Assembly: GCF_009939005.1 (NCBI RefSeq)
Contig: NZ_JAACJS010000015.1
Location: 684,325-748,324, forward strand
DNA length: 64,000 bases
Origin: Sediminibacterium roseum
Lineage (GTDB): Bacteria > Bacteroidota > Bacteroidia > Chitinophagales > Chitinophagaceae
Direction: 5' to 3'
Positions 51,016-60,208 of this stretch are shown piece by piece. A model generated the notes under the pieces. That model had not been told where the DNA came from and did not search any database. It saw only the letters and a program-made list of their open reading frames with translations. The number at the start of each line of letters is the position of its first letter. Position 1 is the stretch's first letter. Made by a program: the position numbers and the translations under genes.

Positions 51016-53232
51016 ATGCTGCAGAATATCATAAGTAAAACGCCTTTGGATGATTTGGGTTACGATTTCGTCAAAGCGCCTTACCTGCCAAAAGGCAAAG
51101 ACGAATTTTACCTGCGCAATATGCAGATCAGGAACGGCATCAACTACCGCCAGCTGTCTGCTTACGAAATAGAAATGCTTGTGCGCAACGGCAACACAAG
51201 CGATAACTGGAACAACATTCTCGTATCCGATGCATTCAACGCCGAGCTGGTAAAGAACTGCAAGTTCTACGGGCTGGTGCGCATCGGGAAGCTGGAGCCT
51301 TTTTGCCTGGGGTTCAGCGATCTGAAAACACCGGTGGGTTTGTACAATTCCACCATCATCAGTTGCGATTTTGGCGACAATGTGGTGATCGATAACGTAA
51401 GTTATCTATCGCATTACATCATCGGCAGCGAAGTGATCATTACCAATGTGAACGAACTGGTAACCACCAACCACGCCAAGTTCGGCAACGGCATTATCAA
51501 AGAGGGCGAACCGGAAAATGTGCGCATCTGGGTTGAGTTGTGCAATGAAAACACGGGAAGGAAAGTAATGCCGTTCAACGGCATGCTCGCAGGCGATGCC
51601 TTTCTGTGGAGTCGCTTCAGGAACGACAAAGTGCTGCAGGATAAATTCAAACAATTTACCGAACAGAAATTTGACAACAGGCGCGGGTATTACGGAAAGA
51701 TCGGCGACAGGACCGTGATCAAGAACTGCAAGATCATCAAAGACGTGTGGGTGGGAACGGATGCTTATTTCAAAGGTGCAAACAAGCTCAAGAACCTCAC
51801 CGTTAATTCCGGTGCCGAAGGAAGAACGCAGATTGGCGAGGGTTGCGAAATCGTGAATGGCATCATTGGTTTCGGGTGCAGGTTGTTTTATGGTGTGAAG
51901 GCCGTCCGTTTTATCATGGCATCGCATTCGCAACTGAAGTATGGCGCAAGGCTGATCAACTCTTACCTTGGCAACAATGCAACCATTTCTTGCTGCGAAG
52001 TTTTGAATTCGCTGATTTTCCCTGCGCATGAGCAGCACCACAACAATTCTTTTTTGTGTGCGGCGTTGGTGATGGGGCAGAGCAACATCGCCGCAGGCGC
52101 CACCATCGGCTCCAACCACAACAGCAGGAGCGCAGATGGCGAGATCATTACCGGGCGCGGATTCTGGCCGGGTTTGTGTGTGAGCCTGAAACACAATTCA
52201 AGGTTTGCAAGCTTTACCATTTTAAGCAAAGGCGATTATCCAGCGGAACTCGACATCAGCTTCCCGTTTGCATTGGTGAGCAACGATGTGAGTAAAGACA
52301 GGCTCACCATCATGCCAGGATACTGGTTCCTCTATAACCTGTATGCGCTCGCGCGTAACTCGTGGAAGTATGTAGACAGGGACAAACGCACGGAAAAAAT
52401 ACAATTGCTCGAATACGATTTTCTCGCGCCGGATACGGTAAACGAGATCTTTACCTCGCTCAGCCTGCTGGAAACCGCCACTGGCAAGGCCTACAGGCTT
52501 GCAGGAAACAACGAACAAAAGTTTGCCGACGATCAGGCCGCGGGAAAATATTTATTGAAAAGCAACAACAGGATCGTTAACGACCTGGAGATCACGATGG
52601 ATGGCGTGGAAAACAGCAAGCGCAAAACGGTATTGCTGAAAACATTGCCTGCGTACCGGATCTACGAAGAACTGGTGATCTATTATGGAACGCTGCAGTT
52701 GCTTTCGCTCATCAGGGAAAACAAGATCGCTTCGCTGGAGGAATTGAGGTCGGCGCTCCCGTCGAAAGCGGCGAGAACAGAATGGATGAACATTGGCGGG
52801 CAACTGGTGCCGGCAGATGATATTGCGTTACTGAAAGAAAGGATCAAAACAGGAAAAATAAAATCATGGGATGCGATCCATGAATTTTATACGGCGCAGG
52901 GAGAAAAATACCCGCAACAGAAATTAAAACATGCACTTGCTTCACTGGCGGAGATCACAGGCATCAACCTGAAAAAAATAGATACCCATCAATTTGCCAA
53001 CCTCCTGAACGGCGCAGTGGCCACGAAAGAATGGATCACCAAAGGGATCAAAGACGCAAGGGAAAAAGACTACCAGAACCCTTACCGCAAAATGGTATAT
53101 GAAAATACCGGCGAAATGAACACCGTACTGGGGAAATTAAGCGACAACGGCTTTATCAACGACCAGATCGAAGAACTAAAAGAATTCAAAGCCGAGGTAG
53201 CGGCGTTAAGAAAGAAATTCAAAACCAAATAG
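51016..53232 (+). CDS. DUF4954 protein with left-handed beta-helix repeats
   Basis: A 738-residue protein of a Bacteroidota-specific family (DUF4954). The first half contains many hexapeptide-like turns ([LIV]-G-x4) such as VVIDNVSYLSHYIIGSEVIITN (about 120-140) and VGTDAYFKGANKL through TTIGSNHNSRSADGEIITGRG, which suggests a left-handed beta-helix like those in acyl- and nucleotidyl-transferases. The second half (about 440-738) is helical. It is tightly linked to glmS (27 bases), which hints at amino-sugar nucleotide metabolism, but no catalytic residues can be named. Confidence 0.83.
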   Translation: MLQNIISKTPLDDLGYDFVKAPYLPKGKDEFYLRNMQIRNGINYRQLSAYEIEMLVRNGNTSDNWNNILVSDAFNAELVKNCKFYGLVRIGKLEPFCLGFSDLKTPVGLYNSTIISCDFGDNVVIDNVSYLSHYIIGSEVIITNVNELVTTNHAKFGNGIIKEGEPENVRIWVELCNENTGRKVMPFNGMLAGDAFLWSRFRNDKVLQDKFKQFTEQKFDNRRGYYGKIGDRTVIKNCKIIKDVWVGTDAYFKGANKLKNLTVNSGAEGRTQIGEGCEIVNGIIGFGCRLFYGVKAVRFIMASHSQLKYGARLINSYLGNNATISCCEVLNSLIFPAHEQHHNNSFLCAALVMGQSNIAAGATIGSNHNSRSADGEIITGRGFWPGLCVSLKHNSRFASFTILSKGDYPAELDISFPFALVSNDVSKDRLTIMPGYWFLYNLYALARNSWKYVDRDKRTEKIQLLEYDFLAPDTVNEIFTSLSLLETATGKAYRLAGNNEQKFADDQAAGKYLLKSNNRIVNDLEITMDGVENSKRKTVLLKTLPAYRIYEELVIYYGTLQLLSLIRENKIASLEELRSALPSKAARTEWMNIGGQLVPADDIALLKERIKTGKIKSWDAIHEFYTAQGEKYPQQKLKHALASLAEITGINLKKIDTHQFANLLNGAVATKEWITKGIKDAREKDYQNPYRKMVYENTGEMNTVLGKLSDNGFINDQIEELKEFKAEVAALRKKFKTK

Positions 53233-53238
53233 AAACAC

Positions 53239-53278
53239 AAATACGAAGTACGGGAATTAAGATCCGTACTTCGTATTT
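53239..53278 (+). terminator. Perfect 15-bp hairpin after DUF4954
   Basis: Arms AAATACGAAGTACGG (53239-53253) and its exact complement at 53264-53278 with a 10-base loop, seven bases after the stop codon. Only a short T-run follows. It is likely a terminator or 3'-end stability element shared with the convergent gene. Confidence 0.65.
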
Positions 53279-53302
53279 CTATGTGTTGCTAAAAAATCCG
53301 GG

Positions 53303-53896
53303 TTAAAACCGCAGGCCAAGTCCCAACTGGATCTGCTGGTTCGTCCATTTGTCTTTGTTGTCGATGTCGTTGATGTTTTGCAGCCCGATGTTATAACGGC
53401 CGTAGATACGAAGTATCTTGAAATTGAGCTGGGCACCGGCTACCAGTGCAAAGTCTCCGTCTTTAAAAGCGTCCTGGCCATTTTGCAGCAGGTTCTTGTT
53501 GTTGTTCAGCAAGATGCTGTACTGCGGCCCGGCATTCAACGAAAGGATACTGCCCACGTTGTAACGCAGCAACAAAGGAATGCTCAGGTAATTGAGCTTT
53601 ACTTTATCGTCTCCGCTGAGGGTCGGGTTAACTGCCGTTGTATAAACGGTTTTAAAATTAGAGGGCTTGGAAGTTGTCTGGCTGAACAATACCTCGGGTT
53701 GGATCCCCCATTTTTTATTGAAATCGATTTCGAGAAATCCACCGGCATGGTAAGAAAAATCAAAACCATCGTTGAACGACTGGCCCGAGATCTTGTTGAG
53801 GTTTCCACCAACTTTAACGCCCAGCCTGATACCCTGTGCCTGTGATACCGATGCAACTGCGATCAGTACCAAAACTGACAAAACTACTTTCTTCAT
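53303..53896 (-). CDS. PorT-like outer-membrane beta-barrel protein
   Basis: A 197-residue protein with a signal peptide (MKKVVLSVLVLIAVASVSQAQ) and an eight-stranded-type barrel. It shows IRLGVKVGGNLNKISG, SYHAGGFLEIDFNKKWGIQPEVLFSQTTSKP, VKLNYLSIPLLLRYNVG and the closing IYGRYNIGLQNIND...IQLGLGLRF, ending in an aromatic Phe. This is the outer_membrane_beta-barrel/PorT family. The function is unknown; PorT itself helps secretion in gingipain-producing bacteria. Confidence 0.85.
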   Translation of the reverse strand: MKKVVLSVLVLIAVASVSQAQGIRLGVKVGGNLNKISGQSFNDGFDFSYHAGGFLEIDFNKKWGIQPEVLFSQTTSKPSNFKTVYTTAVNPTLSGDDKVKLNYLSIPLLLRYNVGSILSLNAGPQYSILLNNNKNLLQNGQDAFKDGDFALVAGAQLNFKILRIYGRYNIGLQNINDIDNKDKWTNQQIQLGLGLRF

Positions 53897-54018
53897 ACAA
53901 TTGATTTGTTTTACTAGCTATTTCCAATGACCGTGCCAGAATCCACGCCGGGTTCGGTCTTTACAGGTTTCGGTTGATTTTTTTGATGACCGGCAAGACC
54001 CGTTCATTGCCACGGTTC

Positions 54019-55269
54019 CTAAACCAACTCGATCACCGTGATCTCCGGCAGGATCCCCACCCTGCCCGGGTAACCGATAAAGCCGTAGCCGCGGTTTACA
54101 TAGAGTTTTTGATTTCCGTCCTGGTATAAACCCGCCCATTGTTTGTACATCCACTGTACGGGGCTCCACTTGAAATAAGGGTTCTCCAGGCCAAATTGCA
54201 TACCGTGGGTATGACCGGCAAGCATAAGGTTGATGTCGGGATATTTGGGTTTCACCTCCGCATCCCAATGGCTGGGGTCGTGGCTCAGTAATATTTTGAA
54301 AGGGATGTTCTCTGTGCCGGGGTATGCCTCATGCATTTTACCGTATTTGGGAAAACGGCCTTTTGCGCCCCAGTTCTCGATGCCCAACAGGGCAATCTGC
54401 TCGTTGTTGCGGGTAAGCAGTACATGCTCATTCATCAGCAGGCGCCAGCCCAGGTTGGCATGCACCTGCTTAAGGCTCTCGAGGTTCTCTTTTTTTGCCT
54501 GCGGCGATGGCCACGAAACATAATCCCCGTAATCGTGGTTTCCCAATGAGCTGTAAACACCCATCGGGGCCTTGAGGCGGTTGAACACGTCCATGTATTC
54601 GGTCATTTCTTCGGCACGGTCGTTCACAAGATCGCCGGTGAAAAGAATGAGATCGGGTTTTTCGGCCAATATCATATCAACCCCCCGGTTTACCGCGGCT
54701 TTGTTCTGGAAACTTCCACTGTGTATATCGCTGATGTGAACGAGCTTTAACCCCTTGAACGAGGCAGGGAGACCCGCGAATTCGAGTTTAAGCTTTTTTA
54801 CCTGGTATTTATACTTGTTGCTGAACCCATACATCAGCGTGCCGAAAAGCCCGCCGCCCAATCCGAGCCCCAGCCAGCTGAGGAATGTGGACCTCGGGAT
54901 CGAGTTCCCTTCGCCCATAAAGCGCGCGCCCGTGTCGGGCAGCAGTCTACCAAGCAGGAAGATGGATCCCCGGCGGAGATCGTCGGCCACGAAAAACACC
55001 ACCCCCACCAGTTTCGCAAAAAACAACCCCACCAGTATCGCAAATACATAGTTGCGGAAGAGCTTCGAGGTCTGCAAAGTGTAGATATACGGAAAAGCCA
55101 GCAACGCCAGCAATGTGAGCCCGGAAACGACCCAATAGCTTACATGAATGATCGTACGCATACGCTCGTTTGCATTCTGCGTTACGGTACGTAGAGCCTG
55201 GAAAACATAGAGATCAAGGAGGAACATGATCGCTGCTATGATCCACCAGGTGCTTGCATTTCTCATCAA
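54019..55269 (-). CDS. Membrane-anchored metallophosphoesterase
   Basis: A 416-residue protein. The first 150 residues hold about four membrane helices. The rest is a calcineurin-like phosphoesterase with the five metal motifs: HISDIHSGSF (about 182-191), GDLVNDR (about 220-226), GNHDYGDYV (about 254-262), LSHDP (about 342-346) and AGHTHGMQFG (about 367-376). This is the YkuE/YaeI-like arrangement of lipid-pathway or unspecified phosphoesterases. The substrate is unknown. Confidence 0.88.
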   Translation of the reverse strand: MMRNASTWWIIAAIMFLLDLYVFQALRTVTQNANERMRTIIHVSYWVVSGLTLLALLAFPYIYTLQTSKLFRNYVFAILVGLFFAKLVGVVFFVADDLRRGSIFLLGRLLPDTGARFMGEGNSIPRSTFLSWLGLGLGGGLFGTLMYGFSNKYKYQVKKLKLEFAGLPASFKGLKLVHISDIHSGSFQNKAAVNRGVDMILAEKPDLILFTGDLVNDRAEEMTEYMDVFNRLKAPMGVYSSLGNHDYGDYVSWPSPQAKKENLESLKQVHANLGWRLLMNEHVLLTRNNEQIALLGIENWGAKGRFPKYGKMHEAYPGTENIPFKILLSHDPSHWDAEVKPKYPDINLMLAGHTHGMQFGLENPYFKWSPVQWMYKQWAGLYQDGNQKLYVNRGYGFIGYPGRVGILPEITVIELV

Positions 55270-55507
55270 ATGATCGTTTATGTGTTATTAGTAGACGGCT
55301 GTGGTACCGGATTATTGTAAAAGTACGGGGTAGGACGTTCGGATTACCATCAAAGCAGTCCCTGGATCGGTTATAAAGAACAATTCCATAAAACGGCGGG
55401 GCTGCCGGGGCAGTCTGAAAAATTCACCCGTCCTGGCTAAAACCGTACTTAATGGTTCTGAACCCGTTGCTTTGCAACAATTCTTTCGCCACATCTTCCC
55501 TAAACCG

Positions 55508-55515
55508 TATTTTTG
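55508..55515 (+). promoter_or_regulatory. -7 promoter box TATTTTTG
   Basis: Exact TAnnTTTG match, 27 bases before ATG 55543. The 272-base gap between 55270 and 55542 holds this box and no open frame of note. Confidence 0.5.
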
Positions 55516-55542
55516 ACGACTTTCAAAAGAAAGTGGCCGTTT

Positions 55543-56223
55543 ATGAAATTGACCTATTACGGACATTCCTGTTTTGGCGTGGAGATCAAAGGAAAAAAGA
55601 TCCTGTTCGATCCCTTCATTACGTACAACGAGCTGGCCAAAGACGTACAGGTTGATTCGATAGAAGCCGATTACATCTTTCTTTCCCACGGGCACAACGA
55701 CCATACGGCGGATTGCATCAGTATTGCCGGGCGCACGGGCTGTAAAGTGGTGGCCAGCTGGGAAATAACCGAATGGCTCAGCAAGAACGGGATCACCAAT
55801 ACGCACCCGATGAACACGGGCGGCAAATGGAACTTTGATTTCGGAACGGTAAAATGTGTTGTGGCCCAGCACAGCAGCGGTTTGCCCGATGGCAGCTACG
55901 GCGGCAACCCGATGGGTTTTATTTTTACCACCGGTGAGGGCACGTTTTATTATGCGGGCGATACTGCGCTCACGCTCGATATGCAGCTCATACCCACCTG
56001 GGCCAAACTCGATTTCGCCATCCTCCCGATCGGGGATAATTTTACGATGGATGTGGCGGATGCGGTTCGCGCCGCTGATTTCATCGCCTGCAACACCGTT
56101 GTTGGCGTGCACTACGATACATTCGGTTTTATCAAAATAAACAAAGAAGAAGCAAAACAGTCGTTTGAAAAAGCGGGAAAGAAGTTATTATTGCCGTCTA
56201 TTTCAGAAACGATAGAACTCTAA
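55543..56223 (+). CDS. UPF0173 metal-dependent hydrolase
   Basis: A 226-residue metallo-beta-lactamase-fold hydrolase of the UPF0173 (YtkL-like) group. It starts MKLTYYGHSCFGVEIKGKKILFDPF and has the Zn-binding SHGHNDHTAD (about 55-64), AGDTALTLDM (about 142-151) and a C-terminal VGVHYDTFGFIKI. The length matches the family exactly with ATG 55543; an earlier in-frame ATG would add residues that match nothing and overlap the promoter box. The substrate is unknown. Confidence 0.9.
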   Translation: MKLTYYGHSCFGVEIKGKKILFDPFITYNELAKDVQVDSIEADYIFLSHGHNDHTADCISIAGRTGCKVVASWEITEWLSKNGITNTHPMNTGGKWNFDFGTVKCVVAQHSSGLPDGSYGGNPMGFIFTTGEGTFYYAGDTALTLDMQLIPTWAKLDFAILPIGDNFTMDVADAVRAADFIACNTVVGVHYDTFGFIKINKEEAKQSFEKAGKKLLLPSISETIEL

Positions 56224-56266
56224 AATATTTAAACAAAACCCCTTCCAGGGGCCCAGGGGGATAAAA

Positions 56267-57067
56267 ATGGCAAGAATCATCGGCGTAGCCAATCAAAAAG
56301 GCGGGGTAGGTAAAACAACATCAGCTATCAACGTAGCGGCCAGTCTCGCTGTGCTCGAGTTCAAAACATTGCTGGTTGATGCCGACCCGCAGGCAAACAG
56401 TACCACGGGCGTGGGCTTCGACCTGCACAACATCACCAACAGTTTGTACGACTGCATGGTGAACAATGTTCAGGCCGCAGACGTGATCCTGAAAAGCGAT
56501 GTGCCCAACCTCGATATCATTCCATCGCACATCGACCTGGTTGGTGCGGAAATTGAAATGATCAATTACCCGAACCGCGAAAATGTGCTGAAAGGGATCC
56601 TGGATGCGGTGCGCGACAGGTACGACTTTATCATCATCGATTGCTCACCGTCGCTCGGCCTGATCACGGTAAATTCACTGGTTGCATCCGACAGCGTGAT
56701 CGTTCCGGTACAATGCGAATTTTTTGCGCTGGAAGGGCTTGGAAAATTGCTGAACACGATCAAGATCGTACAAAGCCGGCTCAACCCCGACCTGCAGATA
56801 GAAGGCATCCTGATGACCATGTACGATGGCCGTCTTCGCCTTTGTAACCAGGTGGTGAGCGAAGTAAGAAGGCATTTCGATGATATGGTTTTCGATACCA
56901 TCATCCACCGGAATACCAGGTTAAGCGAGGCCCCGAGCGTTGGCAAACCGGTAGTGTTGTACGACGCGGAAAGCAAGGGCGCCGTAAATTACCTCAACCT
57001 CGCAAAAGAGATTTTACAGAACAACGGGATGACGAAAATGTCGAACCAAGAGAGAATTATAGAATAA
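56267..57067 (+). CDS. parA: ParA, chromosome-partition ATPase
   Basis: A 266-residue Walker-type ATPase. The deviant P-loop KGGVGKTTSAINVA is at about 10-23, DADPQANST (switch I, about 40-48) follows, and IIDCSPSLGLITVNSL (switch II, about 124-139) is seen. It drives segregation of replicated origins together with ParB. parB follows after 123 bases. I found no perfect parS palindrome by eye near these genes. Confidence 0.95.
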   Translation: MARIIGVANQKGGVGKTTSAINVAASLAVLEFKTLLVDADPQANSTTGVGFDLHNITNSLYDCMVNNVQAADVILKSDVPNLDIIPSHIDLVGAEIEMINYPNRENVLKGILDAVRDRYDFIIIDCSPSLGLITVNSLVASDSVIVPVQCEFFALEGLGKLLNTIKIVQSRLNPDLQIEGILMTMYDGRLRLCNQVVSEVRRHFDDMVFDTIIHRNTRLSEAPSVGKPVVLYDAESKGAVNYLNLAKEILQNNGMTKMSNQERIIE

Positions 57068-57069
57068 TG

Positions 57070-57181
57070 AATTGATAATGGTTAAATTAATAATTGATAA
57101 TCGGTAATTGACAGTTCGCGTTGTTACTCTTTACGGTTAGAAATTGTTAGTGGCCAATTATCGATTAACAATTATCAATTA
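57070..57181. repeat. AT-rich imperfect inverted repeat between parA and parB
   Basis: TAATTGATAAT (57091-57101) pairs perfectly with ATTATCAATTA (57171-57181). Inside, CGGTAATTG (57102-57110) pairs with CAATTATCG (57155-57163) with one G-T wobble. The whole 120-base gap is low-complexity AATTGATAAT-type sequence with no open frame. Confidence 0.6.
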
Positions 57182-57190
57182 CAGATTACA

Positions 57191-58114
57191 ATGACTACTC
57201 CTAAACAGAACAAGGACCTCATCGGGAAAGGGCTCCGCTCTTTGTTGCAGAATATCGATTCGGACCTGAAGAATACGGCAGGCTCTCTGAAGACAGATGT
57301 GGTTGAACAGGCCACTACAACCAGCCGCATCGCCTTAAAAGACATACAGGTAAACCCCAAACAGCCGCGACGCGATTTTGATGAAACTGCTTTGAACGAG
57401 CTGGCTGCTTCCATTAAGATACACGACATCATTCAACCGCTTACCGTTTCAAAACTGGCAAACGGCAAGTACCAGCTGATCGCGGGTGAACGCCGCTTCA
57501 GGGCTTCGAAGATCGCGGGCTTAACAGATGTGCCCGCGTACATACGCCAGGCAAACGACCAGCAGTTGCTCGAACTCGCCCTGCTCGAAAACCTGCAGCG
57601 CGAAGACCTCAATGCTGTTGAAGTGGCGTTGAGTTACAAACGCATGATGGACGAACTCTCCTACACGCAGGAACAGGTGGCCGAAAGAATGGGAAAGGAA
57701 AGAAGCACCGTTACCAATTACATCCGGCTTTTGAAATTACCACCCGACATACAGCTTGCCGTGCGCAATGGATCATTGAGCATGGGACATGCAAGGGCAT
57801 TGGTTAATATTGACACGATCGACAAGCAATTGTTTGTTTACAACGAGATCAAACAAAAAGAACTCAGCGTAAGGGCAACCGAAGAGCTGGTTCGGAACAT
57901 GTACAAAGCGGATAAGCCGGGCGCTGTTAAATCTTCCGTAAAATCCGATCTGCCACCCGCATACAAAAAAATTGAGGATAATTTAGCTTCGCACTTTTCT
58001 ACCAAAGTAAAGATGATCCATAACAAAAAAGGTTATGGCAGCATCACCATCGAATATTTTTCATTGGAAGAACTGAATAAGATACTGGATGCAATGAATG
58101 TTACCGTGAGCTAA
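57191..58114 (+). CDS. parB: ParB/Spo0J chromosome-partition protein
   Basis: A 307-residue parS-binding CTPase. The CTP box is LIAGERRFRASKIAG (about 96-110), the next motif is LALLENLQREDLNAVEVALSYKRMM (about 126-150), and the helix-turn-helix is YTQEQVAERMGKERSTVTNYIRLLKLP (about 157-183). A C-terminal dimer domain (about 255-307) closes it. It works with ParA. Confidence 0.95.
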   Translation: MTTPKQNKDLIGKGLRSLLQNIDSDLKNTAGSLKTDVVEQATTTSRIALKDIQVNPKQPRRDFDETALNELAASIKIHDIIQPLTVSKLANGKYQLIAGERRFRASKIAGLTDVPAYIRQANDQQLLELALLENLQREDLNAVEVALSYKRMMDELSYTQEQVAERMGKERSTVTNYIRLLKLPPDIQLAVRNGSLSMGHARALVNIDTIDKQLFVYNEIKQKELSVRATEELVRNMYKADKPGAVKSSVKSDLPPAYKKIEDNLASHFSTKVKMIHNKKGYGSITIEYFSLEELNKILDAMNVTVS

Positions 58115-58120
58115 TCTTAC

Positions 58121-58816
58121 ATGAAATCATACAGGCTTCTCATATTATTGATCATCTGTGCATGCTGTGTTCATACAGGCCATGCGCAGGACGATAAGAA
58201 AGCCCTCACATCCGCCAACTCTTTTGCAAACAGGGATTCCGTAGACCTCATTAAAGATTCTGCCAGGAAGACCGCAACCGCCAAAAGAGATTCGGCGCGC
58301 AAAAAATTCGATCCAAAAAAAGCAACGCTGCGGTCGGCGATATTGCCGGGCTGGGGGCAGGCCTACAACAAACAATACTGGAAGATCCCTATCGTGTACG
58401 GGATCATTTCCATTCCTACCGTACTGTATTTTTACAACAACAGTTATTATAAAAAAACAAAGTTCGCTTACGAAGCATTGTATGCCTACCAGAACGGGGG
58501 CGATACAAACCTTGTAAAGCAGATCGATAAATCGATCAAGAACCAGGACGGCTCCCTGCTCAGTATCAACAGCTACCAATCGTACCGCAATGCATTCCGC
58601 CAGGGCCGCGATTACGCGGTGTTGTGGTTCCTGCTCGCGTGGGGACTACAGGTTGCAGACGCCACCGTATTTGGCCACCTCAACCAGTTCGACGTAAGCA
58701 GCGACCTCTCCATGGAGATCACTCCTACCTTCAGTCCCGTTACCCGGACGCCCGGGCTCGGCCTCACGCTTAACCTCAAACCCCCGACCCGAAAGGCAAC
58801 AGTGGTTGTGCGTTGA
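58121..58816 (+). CDS. DUF5683 membrane protein
   Basis: A 231-residue exported membrane protein. Signal peptide (about 1-22), a charged repeat-like linker (KDSARKTATAKRDSARKKF, about 45-63), then the DUF5683 core: ATLRSAILPGWGQAYNKQYWKIPIVYGIISIPTVLYFYNNSYYKK (about 67-111) and a second hydrophobic segment near DYAVLWFLLAWGLQVADATVFGHL (about 164-187). The family follows parB in many Bacteroidota. Its function is unknown. It starts six bases after parB. Confidence 0.85.
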   Translation: MKSYRLLILLIICACCVHTGHAQDDKKALTSANSFANRDSVDLIKDSARKTATAKRDSARKKFDPKKATLRSAILPGWGQAYNKQYWKIPIVYGIISIPTVLYFYNNSYYKKTKFAYEALYAYQNGGDTNLVKQIDKSIKNQDGSLLSINSYQSYRNAFRQGRDYAVLWFLLAWGLQVADATVFGHLNQFDVSSDLSMEITPTFSPVTRTPGLGLTLNLKPPTRKATVVVR

Positions 58817-58900
58817 TGTATTATCTTCGTGAACAGGGATGTGAAGGGTAAGCCATTGCGCGCCATTCAACACACCATACAGGAAAAATAAAATGACAGC

Positions 58901-59617
58901 ATGAACATAGCACTCATCGGTTACGGAAAAATGGGCAGGGCCATTGAAGAAATTGCTTTGGGAAAAGGGCATCACATCGTTTTGAAGATCGATGTTGACA
59001 ATGCGGCCGACCTCAACAAAGAAAATATTTCAAAAGCCGATGTGGCCATCGAATTTACCGGCCCGCACAGTGCCTTTGCGAATGTGATGAAATGCCTGGA
59101 GCTGGGTGTGCCGGTAGTGTGTGGTTCTACGGGATGGCTCGAACATTTTGAAGATGCAAAAAAGTATTGCGAACAACAGAACGGAACCCTGGTTTATGCA
59201 AGCAATTACAGCATTGGCGTGAACCTTTTTTTTGAATTGAATACAAGGCTGGCGGCATTGATGAAAGACTATCCGTCTTACAATGTATCGATGGAAGAGA
59301 TCCACCACACGCAGAAAAAAGATGCGCCGAGCGGAACGGCGATCACGCTGGCGGAACAGATCTTACTGAACAACCCGGCGAAAAAACGCTGGGTAAACCA
59401 GCCAACCGATATTGCGGAAGAGCTTTCGATCGTGTCGGAACGGATCGACCCGGCGCCGGGCACCCACAAAATAAAATATTCATCCATGGTAGATGATATA
59501 GAGATCATCCATACCGCCCACAACCGCATCGGTTTCGCCGGCGGCGCCGTACTTGCTGCAGAATTTGCCCCGGGAAAGAAAGGAGTGTTTGGAATGAAGG
59601 ATGTATTGGGATTGTGA
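58901..59617 (+). CDS. dapB: DapB, 4-hydroxy-tetrahydrodipicolinate reductase
   Basis: A 238-residue NAD(P)H enzyme in lysine and diaminopimelate synthesis. The Rossmann loop is IGYGKMGRAIEE (about 5-16), the substrate motif is EEIHHTQKKDAPSGTAITLAEQI (about 132-154), and the C-terminus FGMKDVLGL is typical. It lies 84 bases after DUF5683, the usual Bacteroidota order. Confidence 0.95.
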   Translation: MNIALIGYGKMGRAIEEIALGKGHHIVLKIDVDNAADLNKENISKADVAIEFTGPHSAFANVMKCLELGVPVVCGSTGWLEHFEDAKKYCEQQNGTLVYASNYSIGVNLFFELNTRLAALMKDYPSYNVSMEEIHHTQKKDAPSGTAITLAEQILLNNPAKKRWVNQPTDIAEELSIVSERIDPAPGTHKIKYSSMVDDIEIIHTAHNRIGFAGGAVLAAEFAPGKKGVFGMKDVLGL

Positions 59618-59636
59618 CCCGGCCGCAAGCATCCTG

Positions 59637-60140
59637 CTATATCTTGATCGCGATCCCACCCTTGAACAATACCGCATTGTTGGTATAGCCATACACTTTG
59701 TATCCCGAGTAAGCCGCACCGATTTCGAAGAAACCAAGTTTGGCGCCGGCGCCCAGTTCATAAAGTACCGGCGATTCGCCGCCGCCGGTGGCAAGACCCA
59801 GGTTGCCGTTAAGAAAGAGGCCGAGCAACAGGTATTGCCTGATGCCAACTTTGATGGGCGTAACATTTACATGTCCCTTGCCTGCAAGCGAACCCGTGGT
59901 TGATCCCGGGATATTATAACGAATGCTTCCAACCGAACCCATGATCATGGTTTTACCAAGACCCACGCCACCGCCTATTTCATACCCAATGCCATAATTG
60001 GAATAATTCTTGAAATCGCCACCGGTATTTGCGTAGGTAAAGTTGCCGAAAGCAAGCGCCTTGGGCAATTGAGCCGAAACAGCGGTGAAAAACAGGTTAC
60101 CGGCCAATAATAAGATTGAAAATTGAACTAACTTTCGCAT
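59637..60140 (-). CDS. Small outer-membrane beta-barrel protein, unknown function
   Basis: A 167-residue protein with a signal peptide (MRKLVQFSILLLAGNLFFTAVSAQ) and short Gly-rich beta hairpins such as GIGYEIGGGVGLGKTMIMGSVG (about 47-68) and FEIGAAYSGYKVYGY. The pattern fits an eight-strand barrel. It is divergent from the Rrf2 gene at 60209, with 68 bases between the two starts. Confidence 0.72.
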   Translation of the reverse strand: MRKLVQFSILLLAGNLFFTAVSAQLPKALAFGNFTYANTGGDFKNYSNYGIGYEIGGGVGLGKTMIMGSVGSIRYNIPGSTTGSLAGKGHVNVTPIKVGIRQYLLLGLFLNGNLGLATGGGESPVLYELGAGAKLGFFEIGAAYSGYKVYGYTNNAVLFKGGIAIKI

Positions 60141-60208
60141 TTTTAGTACTTTATTTGTGAATTAATCCGGCGAAAAACGACCTTCGCCGTGTTAATGATA
60201 CAAAAATC

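Noticed and set aside
56224..57190. Possible parS site near parAB
   Set aside because: No palindrome resembling TGTTnCACGTGnAACA was seen by eye; a genome-wide search is needed.
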